Shown here: positions 1 to 10,187 of the stretch, piece after piece
How positions within the stretch are numbered: the first letter of the stretch is position 1
Layout of the letters: each line of letters opens with the position of its first letter
DNA from: Geomobilibacter sp964431365
GTDB taxonomy: Bacteria; Desulfobacterota; Desulfuromonadia; Geobacterales; DSM-12255
DNA length: 64,000 nt
Direction of reading: 5' to 3'
NCBI GenBank assembly: GCA_964431365.1
Contig: CAYSJJ010000001.1
Coordinates: 55,292-119,291, forward strand
Notes under the pieces: model-generated
Told to the model about the DNA's origin: nothing
What the model saw: only the letters and a program-made list of their open reading frames with translations
Databases searched by the model: none
Program-made: the position numbers and the translations under genes

Positions 1-7
1 GCGCTGG

Positions 8-520
8 ATGCACGAATTGACGTATTTGGCCGGCTACCCGGATAACGTAACCCGCCAGGTTGGCCACCTGATCGCAGAGAACCGGTTGGGGGCTCTCCTG
101 TTGAAGAGATACCCCGCGCCCCACGGCATCAGGACCGACCGGGCCCTGTACGATTTTGCCGTCAAGATCAAGAACGAATTCCTCCGCACTGCCGAGCCGC
201 TCAGCAAGGTGGCCTACGACGGCAAGATCAACGTGATCCGGCACGCCCTGGGGCTGCATACCTTTGTCTCCAGGGTCCAGGGGGCGAAACTCAAGGCGAA
301 GCATGAAATCAGGATTGCGGCGGTTTTCAAACAGGCGCCGCTGGAATTCCTGACCATGATCGTCGTCCACGAGCTGGCACACCTGAAGGAGCGGGAGCAC
401 AACAAGGCCTTTTACCAACTCTGCGAGCATATGGAGCCGGCCTACCATCAGCTGGAGTTCGACCTGCGGCTCTATCTGACCCATCTGGAGCTGGTCGGGG
501 GGCTGTACGAGGGGAAATGA
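8..520 (+). CDS. YgjP-like zinc metallopeptidase (DUF45/WLM clan)
   Basis: This 170-residue protein belongs to the YgjP/DUF45 family of putative zinc-dependent hydrolases. The zinc motif HELAH lies at residues 121-125 and a further histidine at 131 (HNKAFY) fits the third metal ligand of the family. The substrate is unknown. There is no signal peptide, so it is probably cytoplasmic. The first visible ATG is only 7 bases from the window edge, so a start or operon partner further upstream cannot be excluded. A strong hairpin follows the stop codon and separates it from the convergent lipoprotein gene. The family call is secure; the biological role is not. Confidence 0.85.
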   Translation: MHELTYLAGYPDNVTRQVGHLIAENRLGALLLKRYPAPHGIRTDRALYDFAVKIKNEFLRTAEPLSKVAYDGKINVIRHALGLHTFVSRVQGAKLKAKHEIRIAAVFKQAPLEFLTMIVVHELAHLKEREHNKAFYQLCEHMEPAYHQLEFDLRLYLTHLELVGGLYEGK

Positions 521-533
521 TGCGGGGCAGTCG

Positions 534-584
534 ATCAAGGGCCAGTCTCAACCCCGTTGCGGAAGGTTGAGGCTGGCCCTTGAT
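534..584. terminator. Hairpin between convergent genes
   Basis: An almost perfect 20-bp inverted repeat (ATCAAGGGCCAG... pairing with ...CTGGCCCTTGAT, one mismatch) with a short loop lies between the two convergent stop codons. It lacks a long T run on either side. It most likely acts as a bidirectional terminator or as a block to readthrough. Confidence 0.7.
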
Positions 585-588
585 GTTG

Positions 589-1500
589 TTACGGGACGAC
601 GACGAACGTTCCGTTGCCGGCAGTGTCCGCCTCCACCGTGTGGCCGCCGCTGGTGAAGGTCAGGCGGGCCTTGGTGCCGTTGCTGCCGGTGAAGAGCAGC
701 TGGCCGGAGGTCGGTGTGGCATCCATGGTCGCCACCGTCAAGGGGGTCACCGTGCTGATGACCACATAGCCGTGGACCGGATCGTAATAGGTGCCGGTTA
801 CGGTGAGTGAGTTCCCCACCAGCGTCAGGGTGAAGTTCTTGATCCAGTAGGTGCGGCCGGAAGCAGAGTCGGTCAGCACGACCGTCATGGTCACGGTCTT
901 GGTCGTGCCGGCGGTGCTGTAGGCCATGCTGCCGTCCATGGCAAAGGTTCTGCCGCCGCCGCTGCTGCCGGTCATGTTGCTCATGGTGATGCTCAGGCTG
1001 GAGAACGTGCCTGCTGCCTGATTGTAGACACCGGAAAAGCCGATGGTACCGGAGATGGTGGCCGACGTGCTGGTCTCCCTGTATTGGCTGAAGGAGACCG
1101 TGCCGCTGAAGGAGCCTGCGGTCTGATCGTAATTAATGGAATAGGTGAACGAACCGCTGTAACCGTTGATGGTGGCCTGGGCGCTGGCGTCGACCGCTTT
1201 TGCGGACGACTTGGAGCCGCCGACGATGGTCGTCGCGCTGTTTTCCAGTATGGTTGCCACCTCCTGCAGGAGGGCCTGCTGTCCGCTGCCGATGGTGGCC
1301 TCCTTGGCCAGGCCGGAAACGGCTGATGACACCTGGCTGCCGGAATAGGCGTCCTCCGACAGTGCCTTGGCATTGGACGTGGTTACGGTCGCCTGGGTCG
1401 TCACGCCGGTGTATGCCGCGGGGGTGCTGCCGGAGCCGCCGCCACCGCAGCCGGCCAGCAGCGTCAGTCCTGCAAGAATCGGAAACAATCTCTTGTACAT
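589..1500 (-). CDS. Putative secreted lipoprotein, Ser/Thr/Gly-rich
   Basis: This 303-residue protein starts with a lipoprotein signal peptide: a short hydrophobic stretch ends in LLAGC, with the lipidated cysteine at residue 18, followed by a glycine run. The mature part is rich in Ser, Thr, Gly and Ala and looks like beta-rich repeats (alternating short strands such as SGTIGFSGVYN). No catalytic motif was recognised. A GGGAGG ribosome binding site stands just before the ATG, which supports the start. It is probably exported and anchored in the inner or outer membrane. Function is unknown. Confidence 0.75.
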   Translation of the reverse strand: MYKRLFPILAGLTLLAGCGGGGSGSTPAAYTGVTTQATVTTSNAKALSEDAYSGSQVSSAVSGLAKEATIGSGQQALLQEVATILENSATTIVGGSKSSAKAVDASAQATINGYSGSFTYSINYDQTAGSFSGTVSFSQYRETSTSATISGTIGFSGVYNQAAGTFSSLSITMSNMTGSSGGGRTFAMDGSMAYSTAGTTKTVTMTVVLTDSASGRTYWIKNFTLTLVGNSLTVTGTYYDPVHGYVVISTVTPLTVATMDATPTSGQLLFTGSNGTKARLTFTSGGHTVEADTAGNGTFVVVP

Positions 1501-1561
1501 AGTCCCTCCCTGAATATCTCCCTACGGGTAGTGTGGTGGCAGTCGGCCTGCCGGTGTCCCC

Positions 1562-1951
1562 TCATTCCTTCCTTTGAAGGGTGTAGAAAATGGATGGTGC
1601 CAGGGCCAGCCAGGCGAGAAACAGCAGCCATACGCGCCCTGCAGCCACATTGTAGTCCTGGAAGAGCTGCTGCCATGGGCGATGCATGAGAAGTCTGCCC
1701 ATGGCGAACTCAAAAGCAATGGTGAGCGATACCCAAACCAGGCCGATGGCGCGTGCATGGCGCCGTGACGATGGCGGCCAGCGCCGGATAATAAACCATA
1801 TGAACGACCCTATGAGGAGTGAACCAACCAGTGTGGATAGCTGATGAGCGCGGAGTTCCGGCATGTGCCTGCCGAAGGTCAACTGCCGGAGGGCGCCATT
1901 GGCTATTGCGAGGGCCAACATCGGGAACCATGCCACTATGTAACGAGTCAT
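1562..1951 (-). CDS. Small integral membrane protein, unknown function
   Basis: This 129-residue protein has about four hydrophobic segments (near residues 4-20, 38-57, 68-86 and 104-124) separated by short Arg-rich loops, so it is an inner-membrane protein. The sequence FEFAMGR and the following NVAAGR look like conserved polar spots, but no named family was recognised. The ATG overlaps the TGA of a 41-codon remnant of a methyltransferase gene (ATGA), so its translation is probably coupled to that remnant. A longer in-frame extension upstream exists, but it reads through the remnant in another frame and is unlikely to be used. Confidence 0.65.
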   Translation of the reverse strand: MTRYIVAWFPMLALAIANGALRQLTFGRHMPELRAHQLSTLVGSLLIGSFIWFIIRRWPPSSRRHARAIGLVWVSLTIAFEFAMGRLLMHRPWQQLFQDYNVAAGRVWLLFLAWLALAPSIFYTLQRKE

Positions 1952-2073
1952 GCTCTGCGTCCCTGGTAGAGCAGCTCCTTCAGCAGGCCGAGCGCTCTGA
2001 GGGTGGCGTCCCTGCAACCCGGTCCCTGCCGGGGAAGCGCCGTAAAGAGTTCGTAGAAGTATTCCATATTCAT
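1948..2073 (-). pseudogene. N-terminal remnant of a class I SAM methyltransferase
   Basis: This 41-codon reading frame begins MNMEYFYELF and continues with LPRQGPG, then TLRALGLL. From memory, this is the typical N-terminus of a class I SAM-dependent methyltransferase common in Geobacter-like bacteria, just before the glycine-rich SAM loop. Here the frame stops with TGA before any DxGxGxG motif, and the stop overlaps the start of an unrelated membrane protein. A GGAG site precedes the ATG, so the remnant could still be translated and may act as a leader for the next gene. It is too short to be listed by most gene finders. Confidence 0.5.
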
Positions 2074-2152
2074 CTTGGTCTCCCCGCCCTCTGGAACAGT
2101 ATCCTGACCCGTTTCGTGGGTCCCGGCCTTTATGCGATAACGGTTTCGGCAC

Positions 2153-2569
2153 TCATTTAGTGGGTGTGTCGGGCTTCCCGCTGACCGAAATCATTGTCCA
2201 TTTCTCTTGTTGCATGAGATAGACCTCGCTCCACCTCCCGGTGACGTTGAGAGGTTGCCCGTCCTTCGGTACCACCATCGCAGAATACGAATAATGGACG
2301 ACTCCAACGCGCCCCTCATAAACCTGCACACTCAGGGGATGGAGTTCATATTCGCGCAGGTCCGGAGCATCGCCTGCTACCGAGAGGACGGCGGCTTCCC
2401 GATTATGGGGAAGCGGGCAATTCATATCCCAGCCCACATAATCCGGATGAAGAGTCGAGCGTATCAGACTTTCGTCACGCCCCTTGGAGAGAGCCCAAAG
2501 ATTCCTGACATGTTCCCATAGTTCTTGCTGTTCAGCCGAAAAGTCGATGATTGGAAGTTGCACCGTCAT
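2153..2569 (-). CDS. NTF2-like / SnoaL-DUF4440 family protein
   Basis: This 138-residue protein has the features of the NTF2-like cone-fold superfamily (SnoaL/DUF4440): an N-terminal helix with WEHVRNLW, then DESLIRSTLHPDYVGWD, and a C-terminal beta region with RWSEVYLMQQEKWTMIS. Members of this fold serve as small enzymes or ligand-binding proteins, so no specific role can be given. The start chosen is the ATG preceded by AAGGAA; an in-frame ATG 24 codons upstream lacks a comparable site. It is probably a single gene, cytoplasmic. Confidence 0.7.
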   Translation of the reverse strand: MTVQLPIIDFSAEQQELWEHVRNLWALSKGRDESLIRSTLHPDYVGWDMNCPLPHNREAAVLSVAGDAPDLREYELHPLSVQVYEGRVGVVHYSYSAMVVPKDGQPLNVTGRWSEVYLMQQEKWTMISVSGKPDTPTK

Positions 2570-2654
2570 GTCTCTATTTCCTTTGCCGAACGGTTGCCGC
2601 TGAGCTTTCTCTTGGGACATCATTCTCTCATCAATGTTCACCGGCCTGTTATGT

Positions 2655-3672
2655 CTAAATCAGCATCGGTTTGCAACTTTCATCAACAACGCGAATAACA
2701 TTCCAATAGGGCGGTTTCTTTTCTGTAGAATATGTGTTGCGATCTTCGCAAAGAGTTATCAACTGAATCGCGTGCGATCCCTTATGGGATTGCACCATCA
2801 ACTTTCCAATCAGGCGCCACCCACTGAAACCCAAAGCACCATTCATGGCTCTTCTTATCCCTGTAGTTAGAATGTCAACCATTTGAATTCCAGGATTGTC
2901 GTGGGATTGTTCAAATTTAAGATGCTTCTTGTAAATGTCATTTATGCTTATAAATTCAAAAGGCTGAACATGGCCTAAAGCATCTTTTAAATGATCTGGA
3001 GGTTCTGCCTTAACATCACAGTATTTCAAAAAAAAAGCTGTAATCAGCTTCGATTATCTGAATAAACGGTTCTCTAAATGATTTTGATTGTAATGATGCG
3101 AGGACAATTTGTGTCCACCATTTTTCAAATGGGGTGATCTCCTTGTCCTTCGCATCAATATACCAAAAAAATTCACCGATTTCTTCAGGCAGTCGTTGCG
3201 AATAATACAAGGTGGATTTTTGGATTGCCGAATATAGCAACTCAAATGTGCAACTAGACTGGACATAAAGCTGCGAAGGCAGCTTCATTAACTGATCTTG
3301 CAAGTTATATAATGACCTAAAAATATTTTTGTGATGCTTTTCTGTTAGATTTTTAGTTAAGGCCTTTGCCCGCATCTTTTTGTGTAGTTCCAGTTCTTTA
3401 GCTGTCTGCATGTTCATGTCTATGGCTGTTACTTGAAAAAATACGTCATAGCGGGACAGTAGGTGGATCAATGCAGCGACATCGGGCTCATTTAGCTTGC
3501 TGCCTTTGATCTCTTCCTTATTTACTCCCCAGGATTCCTTTAGTTTCAGGAAGTCATCAAATACCCTGCTTGTTACTCGCTCGGGCACCATCAGTGCACC
3601 AACGCATGAGACGGCACTTTTCTTCTTTCCTGGGATTACAAATATTCCTGCCTCATCAACAAAGATGTTCAT
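2655..3672 (-). pseudogene. DUF3800 protein gene, frameshifted at a 9-base homopolymer
   Basis: Two overlapping reading frames together encode one DUF3800-type protein. The first 218 codons start MNIFVDEAGIF, the acidic DEAG motif typical of DUF3800. The second frame holds the C-terminal part with IQMVDILTTGIRR, which matches the family's conserved Ile-Gln-x-x-Asp motif. They join at a run of nine T on the coding strand (3028-3036 on the plus strand). Removing one T gives a continuous protein of about 338 residues. Either the gene is broken, the draft sequence has a homopolymer error, or polymerase slippage restores the frame. The region is clearly more AT-rich than its neighbours, suggesting horizontal transfer. 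DUF3800 has a suspected RNase H-like fold; its function is unknown. Confidence 0.75.
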
Positions 3673-4094
3673 GATTTATCCGAGATACAACAATAAGGGG
3701 CAGGTCTCAACAATCAACAGGCCTCGGAGGTTGCAGCAATGCAGTTCGGGTTTGTATTCCCTTCATCCCTGTTAAATAAGCTTTCTCACCGGATTAAGCC
3801 GGGATGAACAGGATAAATGCACGCGCATGCCTGCATCTAAGCAGCATCAGGCATTGCCGGACCGCCACCCATCGCCTCTTGTAAAACATTCGCGTCAACT
3901 GAACAAGCACTATTTAGAGGCTGCCAATTATTTTATTTGAAACACGCTATCTTTTTTGCTAGCATCTGGTGGCGATTGCCCGGTGGCTTGTCTGCTGCTT
4001 GTTGTTCCAGCGTGGCGGAGGGGACAAATCGGCTTGAGGTGCTGGTATTCTTTGCGTTCGACGGTAATCGACTACGGTTTTTGAGGATCGTGAT
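3673..4094. other. Intergenic region, no gene seen
   Basis: About 420 bases between the divergent DUF3800 and XRE genes. No supported coding sequence was found. Around 3758-3816 there is a partial inverted repeat built on a TTCATCCC / GGGATGAA unit, which resembles a common short dispersed repeat. The stretch 3900-3965 is AT-rich and could hold the promoter of the XRE gene, but no clear -35/-10 pair was identified. Confidence 0.5.
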
Positions 4095-4475
4095 ATGAAA
4101 CGGATAAGCAAGGAAATCAGCAGGCTGATGGGGCAGAACTTGAGGAAGATGCGCAAGGTGCGGGGGTGGTCGCAGGAGGAGCTGGCGGACTCCACCGGCA
4201 CCGACAGGCGCTACGTCTCGGCCATGGAGAACGGCCGCGGCATCGGCAAGAACATGCTCGATCGGCTCTGCCTGGTGTTCGGGGTCGAAGAGGAGGCGTT
4301 CACGCTCCAGACCATGCCGCAGAAGACGAAGCCGGTCGATACCCTCCCCCGGGTCGTCCGGATGATCCTGGAAGAGCTGGAGAATATGCCGGAATACGAC
4401 CAGCTGCGCCTGCTGGCGGCGATCGTCGAGAAGCGGTACAAGAAGCTGGAAGGGGAGATCGGCGGGAAGGGATAG
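4095..4475 (+). CDS. XRE-family helix-turn-helix regulator
   Basis: This 126-residue protein carries a Cro/C1-type HTH domain at about residues 12-66, with the usual pattern LRKMRKVRGWSQEELA and RRYVSAMENGRG. The C-terminal half (LPRVVRMILEELENMPEYDQLRLLAAIVEKRYKKL) is helical and probably mediates dimerisation. A GAGGAT sequence precedes the ATG. No target operator was recognised. It faces the BamA-like gene convergently and is divergent from the DUF3800 gene, so no partner can be assigned from context. The HTH call is firm; the regulon is unknown. Confidence 0.85.
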   Translation: MKRISKEISRLMGQNLRKMRKVRGWSQEELADSTGTDRRYVSAMENGRGIGKNMLDRLCLVFGVEEEAFTLQTMPQKTKPVDTLPRVVRMILEELENMPEYDQLRLLAAIVEKRYKKLEGEIGGKG

Positions 4476-4517
4476 GTCTCCGCCCGAGAGGAGATCGCTA
4501 ACTGTTTCTACGAGGGG

Positions 4518-5756
4518 TCAGAACGGATAGCCGAGCCCGACGAACACCGCCGGCCCGTCCTTGCCCCATCCCACGTCCACCCGCCCGAGGATGTTGGGTC
4601 GCACCACCGCCCGCACCCCGACGCCGGGGTTGAACTCGAAGCTGCTCCCCTTGGCGTTGTCCAGAGACGACATGACCGACCCCAGGTCGATGAAGGGGGC
4701 CACCTCCCAGTCGGCATTCACCCCGAAGACCTCCCACCGGAAGATCCTGATCCGCTCCTCAAGGTTCAAGAGCAGGTAGCTGCTGTCGATGAACCGGTTC
4801 CGGCCGTACCCCCGCAGGCTGTTTTCCCCCCCGAGGATACTCCGTTCCAGGAACGGTACCGCCCCCCCCAGGGTCTGGTTGTAGGCGAGGCGGAAGGCGG
4901 TGATGTGACGCCGCCCCTTGTCCGCCGGCACGAATCCCTTGAACTCCACGTCGTAGTGGCGGTAATCGGCGCTGCTGCCGAAGATCCGGCTGCTGCTCTC
5001 CACCCCGAGGCGCATGTAGCCGCCATAGGTCGGGAGGGTGGGGGAGTCGAGGGAGCTGTAAATGAGGGAGAGCTTCTGGGCGTGGGCCGAAAACCCGTCG
5101 ATGCCTGGAATGTGGGTGGTGAAGACGTCGCGGACGAACGGCACCGACGTGATGGCGCCGTGTCCGATGTTGACCTTCTTGAAGCGTTCGCCGAAGACCA
5201 GTTGGAAGTATTTGCCGATCTGATACCCGGCGGAGAGGGCGAAGCCGTTCTCCTCGTCGGCGTAGTTGGTTTCGCGGTTCCTGCTGGTCCGTGACTGGAA
5301 GCCGAAGAAGCGGGCCGAGCCGTCGGTGAAAGAGAAGACGAAGGCGTTCAGGTCGAGTTTCCGGTCCAGGAAGGTGTTGTCCTTGATCCGTACCTCGTAG
5401 TCTTCGTTGACCTTCGTGGAGCGGGAGAGGTTGAACTCCATGTTCCGGTCCGGCGAGGGATAGAGGGCGCCGTACAGGGAGAAGGTGGTGCCGAAGTTCG
5501 GGTTCTGGTTCACCTGCGGGGCGAGGAGGGTGGCGATCTCGTCCTGCTTGTTGTGGACGAGGAAGGCCGCCAGTCCGCCGGCGGTGACCCCTTCATTCGG
5601 GCTGGAGGCGATCACGGGGAGCGGTATGGTGATGACCTTGGCCTCTTCGCCACTCTCACCGGTGGTGAGCGGGTAGGGGAGGTGCTCCCGTTTCACCATG
5701 GTGGTGCAGGCGCTGAGGGTCAGCAAAAGCAGTGCGAGGGAGAGAAGACGGTACAT
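4518..5756 (-). CDS. BamA/TamA-like outer membrane surface antigen
   Basis: This protein of about 412 residues resembles the C-terminal 16-stranded barrel of BamA/TamA (bacterial surface antigen, D15 family). It begins with a lipoprotein-like signal ending LSAC and ends in the outer-membrane signature GLGYPF with a terminal phenylalanine. The motif GGENSLRGYGRNRF matches the conserved loop-6 LRGY/RG region, and FIDLGSV is typical of a late strand. POTRA domains are not evident, so it is a short form. It probably sits in the outer membrane; whether it inserts proteins or has another role is not known. The ATG at 5756 is preferred over an upstream GTG; neither has a clear ribosome site. Confidence 0.75.
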   Translation of the reverse strand: MYRLLSLALLLLTLSACTTMVKREHLPYPLTTGESGEEAKVITIPLPVIASSPNEGVTAGGLAAFLVHNKQDEIATLLAPQVNQNPNFGTTFSLYGALYPSPDRNMEFNLSRSTKVNEDYEVRIKDNTFLDRKLDLNAFVFSFTDGSARFFGFQSRTSRNRETNYADEENGFALSAGYQIGKYFQLVFGERFKKVNIGHGAITSVPFVRDVFTTHIPGIDGFSAHAQKLSLIYSSLDSPTLPTYGGYMRLGVESSSRIFGSSADYRHYDVEFKGFVPADKGRRHITAFRLAYNQTLGGAVPFLERSILGGENSLRGYGRNRFIDSSYLLLNLEERIRIFRWEVFGVNADWEVAPFIDLGSVMSSLDNAKGSSFEFNPGVGVRAVVRPNILGRVDVGWGKDGPAVFVGLGYPF

Positions 5757-5827
5757 GATAAGCACAACGTTCTACGTTCAACGGCCCGAGTTGTCAACCC
5801 AGAACACGAACGTAAAACGAAAAGGTG

Positions 5828-6015
5828 AATCCGTGGCGAATGCCGCGCCACTGCGCTCCATGCGCTCGCACCGCCGCTGTACGGCTCATTCCGCTAGCGG
5901 CCTGTAACTCGTCCTGACGGGCTCAGACAGACAGGCCGCTCTAACGCTCCATTTCGCCTACAGCGGCTGGTGCTCGGGCAAAGTCGCTTCGTCGGCACGA
6001 CATTCGTCACGGATT
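5828..6015. repeat. Dispersed inverted-repeat element, family A copy 1
   Basis: The first of three about 190-bp copies (others at 39732-39920 and 57151-57340). Ends are AATCCGTGGCGAATGCC and CATTCGTCACGGATT, which pair. Inside are further nested pairings: CCGCTGTA with TACAGCGG, and AGCGGCCTGT with ACAGGCCGCT around a CTGACGGGCTCAG hairpin. The element lies between glgP (3' side) and the BamA-like gene (5' side). It encodes no supported protein. Confidence 0.85.
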
Positions 6016-6041
6016 GACTGAACGCAGCACGCTGAACGCTT

Positions 6042-8603
6042 CTACCCCCACACCAGCATGCCGGCCTCGTAGATCGGCCCGAGGACGTTGTGGCTCGGCA
6101 GTACCCTTACCAGAAACCCCTGCCGGCCGCAGAGGCGGCACTCGATGGTGCCGCTGAAGCGGTGCACGCCGGGGCTGACCTCCTCCACCGTGGCCAGGGG
6201 GGCGGTCTCGCCGCCGATGAGGGAGCCGCGGGAGTCGAGGATTCCGGTATAGACGTCTACGGCCAGGTCCTGCACCGGGATGTCGCCGGTGGCGACTATG
6301 GCGCTGACCGGGATCAGCGAGCCGACCGCCACGTCGTCCAGCTTGCTGGCCAGCACCTCCTGGATGCGTACCTGGTGCCACTGGCGGTGGAGCCGCTCCT
6401 TCCAGGCGGCCAGGTCGCGGGCCAGGGCCATCTCGCTCTGGCTCAGTATCTGCCACTGCCGGAACGAAGGGGAATAGAAGAGGCTCGAGTACTCCTGCAC
6501 CATCCGGTCGGTGCTGAAGACCGGGCAGAGTGACTGCAGCGAGGCCTTCATGGCGGCGATCCATCCCCGTGGCATACCGTCGGCGCCCCGGTCGTAGAAG
6601 AGCGGGATCACCTCCTTCTCCAGGAGGTCGTAGATGGCGCGGCTCTCCACCTCGTTCTGGTACTCGATGTCGTCGTACACCTCGCCGTTGCCGATGGCCC
6701 AGCCGTTGTTCCCCTTGTACCCCTCGCACCACCAGCCGTCCAGGACGCTCAGGTTCAGGCCGCCGTTGAAGGCGACCTTCATGCCGCTGGTGCCGCTGGC
6801 CTCCATGGGGCGCCGCGGCGTGTTGAGCCAGACGTCCACCCCCTGCACCAGGTGGCGGGCAACGGAGATGTCATAGTCCTCCAGGAAGACGATTCGGTGG
6901 CGGAACTCCCCCTGGTGCGAGAACTGGACGATCTCCCGGATCAGCTCCTTCCCCTGGTGGTCTGCCGGGTGCGCCTTGCCGGCAAAGATGATCTGCACCG
7001 GCCGCTCCGTATTGTTGAGGATGCGGGAGAGCCGCTCCACGTCCCGCAGCAGCAGGGTCCCCCGCTTGTAGGTGGCGAAGCGGCGGGCAAAGCCGATGGT
7101 GAGGGTGTCGGGGTCAAGGACCTCGTCGGCGGTGGCGATCTCCTTGGCGCTCGCCCCCAGTTTGAAGAGCTGCTCCTTGAGGCGCTTGCGGGCGTAATCC
7201 ACCAGGTGCTCGCGACCGTGGCGGTGGATGCGCCAGAGCTCGGTGTCGGGGATGCGGGAGATGCGGCGCCAGAGCGCCGAGTCGGTGGCGTCGTCCATCC
7301 AGCGGGTCCCCAGGTAGCGGATCAGGAGCCCGGCCATCTCGTGGGAGATCCAGCTCTTGGCGTGAACGCCGTTGGTGATGGAGGTGAGGGGGATCTGTTC
7401 CCCCGGCAGTTCGGGCCAGAGGTCGCGCCACATCTTGCGGGAGATCTCGCCGTGGAGCTGGCTGACGCCGTTGGCGTGGCCGGCCAGCTTGAGGGCCAGG
7501 ACCGCCATGCAGAACGGTTCGTGGTGGGCGCGCGGGTTGTGCCGGCCGAGGCCGAGGAATTCGTCGCGGGAGAGCCCCATGGCCCGGTAGTAGCGGCCGA
7601 GGTACTTGTCCACCAGGTCGGTGGGGAAGTGGTCGATCCCCGCCTCCACCGGGGTGTGGGTGGTGAAGATGTTGCCGGCCCGCACCACCTCGCGCGCCTC
7701 GCCGAAGGAGAGGCGGCGCTCCTCCATCAGGAGGCGGATCCGTTCCAGGGCCAGGAAGGCGGCGTGTCCCTCGTTCATATGGCAGACGTTCGGCTTGATC
7801 CCCAGGAGGCGGAGCGCCCGGATGCCGCCGATCCCGAGGACGATCTCCTGGCGGATCCGCATGTCCTGGTCCCCGCCGTAGAGCCGGGTGGTGATTTCAC
7901 GATCCTCGGGGGCGTTCTCGTCCAGGTTGGTGTCCAGCATGTAGAGGGGAACCCTCCCCACCTGCACCCGCCAGATCTGCCCCAGCACGCGGCGGCCGGT
8001 CATCTCCACCTCGAAGCGGAGCGGGTTTCCCTCCTCGTCCCGCTCCAGGTTGAGCGGCAGGTTGTAGAAGTCGTTCTCGGGATAGATCTCCTGCTGCCAC
8101 CCCTCGATGTTCAGGTACTGGCGGAAGTACCCTTCCCGGTAGAGGAGGCCGATCCCCACCAGGGGGAGCCCCAGGTCGCTGGCCGATTTCATGTGGTCGC
8201 CGGAGAGGACCCCCAGGCCGCCGGAGTAGACAGGGATCGACTCGTGGATGCCGAATTCCATGGAGAAGTAGGCGATCCGCATCTCGTGGTCGCCGCCGCT
8301 CTTCTCGTACCAGGTACGACTGGTGAAATATTCCTGGATCTTCTCGTCCACCATGGCCAGGTGGGACATGAACCCCTCGTCGGTGATGAGGAGGTCGAGG
8401 GTCGCCTGCTGGAGCTGGCCGAGCATGGCCACCGGGTTGTGGCGGGTCTCCTTCCAGAGTTCGGCGTCGATCCGCTGGAAGAGCTTGATCGCCTCCGGTT
8501 CCCACGACCAGGAGAGGTTATAGGCGATCCGCTGCAAGGCTTCCAGTTCCTTGGGGAGCGAGGGAACCACGGTGAATCGGTGCACTATCTTGCTGAAGTC
8601 CAT
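6042..8603 (-). CDS. glgP: Alpha-glucan (glycogen) phosphorylase
   Basis: This 853-residue enzyme releases glucose 1-phosphate from glycogen or maltodextrin using pyridoxal phosphate. It is the short bacterial type with an N-terminal DUF3417 domain (about residues 1-120, NLSWSWEPEA). Conserved stretches include FSMEFGIHESIPVYSGGLGVLSGDH, ITNGVHA, the nucleotide/PLP region ATYKRGTLL, and EASGTSGMK, whose lysine is expected to bind PLP. Length is normal for the family. It lies alone, flanked by repeats: family A downstream and family B upstream. The gene is transcribed away from the regulator pair and probably as a single unit. It would act in the cytoplasm in carbon-store turnover. Confidence 0.93.
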   Translation of the reverse strand: MDFSKIVHRFTVVPSLPKELEALQRIAYNLSWSWEPEAIKLFQRIDAELWKETRHNPVAMLGQLQQATLDLLITDEGFMSHLAMVDEKIQEYFTSRTWYEKSGGDHEMRIAYFSMEFGIHESIPVYSGGLGVLSGDHMKSASDLGLPLVGIGLLYREGYFRQYLNIEGWQQEIYPENDFYNLPLNLERDEEGNPLRFEVEMTGRRVLGQIWRVQVGRVPLYMLDTNLDENAPEDREITTRLYGGDQDMRIRQEIVLGIGGIRALRLLGIKPNVCHMNEGHAAFLALERIRLLMEERRLSFGEAREVVRAGNIFTTHTPVEAGIDHFPTDLVDKYLGRYYRAMGLSRDEFLGLGRHNPRAHHEPFCMAVLALKLAGHANGVSQLHGEISRKMWRDLWPELPGEQIPLTSITNGVHAKSWISHEMAGLLIRYLGTRWMDDATDSALWRRISRIPDTELWRIHRHGREHLVDYARKRLKEQLFKLGASAKEIATADEVLDPDTLTIGFARRFATYKRGTLLLRDVERLSRILNNTERPVQIIFAGKAHPADHQGKELIREIVQFSHQGEFRHRIVFLEDYDISVARHLVQGVDVWLNTPRRPMEASGTSGMKVAFNGGLNLSVLDGWWCEGYKGNNGWAIGNGEVYDDIEYQNEVESRAIYDLLEKEVIPLFYDRGADGMPRGWIAAMKASLQSLCPVFSTDRMVQEYSSLFYSPSFRQWQILSQSEMALARDLAAWKERLHRQWHQVRIQEVLASKLDDVAVGSLIPVSAIVATGDIPVQDLAVDVYTGILDSRGSLIGGETAPLATVEEVSPGVHRFSGTIECRLCGRQGFLVRVLPSHNVLGPIYEAGMLVWG

Positions 8604-8678
8604 GGGGCCTCCTGTCGGGTGCGTGCGGCGTGCTGCGTGCGTTCAGTGTTCAGCGACTAACGGGATCTGAAATAGTTG

Positions 8679-8798
8679 GGTTGCTCAAAAATGGTCAGAT
8701 CGTCGCACCCGCAGCAAGCTTCGAGGGAGGCGTAGCGGCGCTACGCCGCACCGAGGGGCTTGCGAGGACGGCGGCGAGATGGCTGTTTTTCAGCAACC
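8679..8798 (-). repeat. Family B repeat, copy 1
   Basis: A 120-bp element with imperfect terminal inverted repeats (GGTTGCTGAAAAACAGCC at one end, GGTTGCTCAAAAATGGTC at the other) and a central hairpin GGCGTAGC/GCTACGCC. Its GGTTGCTGAAAAA end lies 4 nt after the stop codon of the sigma-54 response regulator gene. Confidence 0.9.
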
Positions 8799-8802
8799 TT
8801 TT

Positions 8803-10167
<1,365 letters not shown>

Positions 10168-10187
10168 CGTCTCTCCTTCAATCTGTC

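Noticed and set aside
3010..3036. Possible selenocysteine TGA at the DUF3800 break
   Set aside because: SelB is present in the window, but the TGA is followed at once by TGT TAA, so reading through would stop after one codon. A one-base frameshift explains the data better.
2655..4475. Defence or toxin-antitoxin module (DUF3800 plus XRE)
   Set aside because: The genes are divergent, 420 bp apart, differ in base composition, and DUF3800 is broken, so a joint system is not supported.
5828..6015. Peptides read from family A repeats
   Set aside because: The reading frames vary between copies and have no ribosome sites; only the inverted-repeat structure is conserved.
6852..8660. Long plus-strand frame opposite glgP
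   Set aside because: Biased composition and no domains; the minus strand carries a full glycogen phosphorylase.
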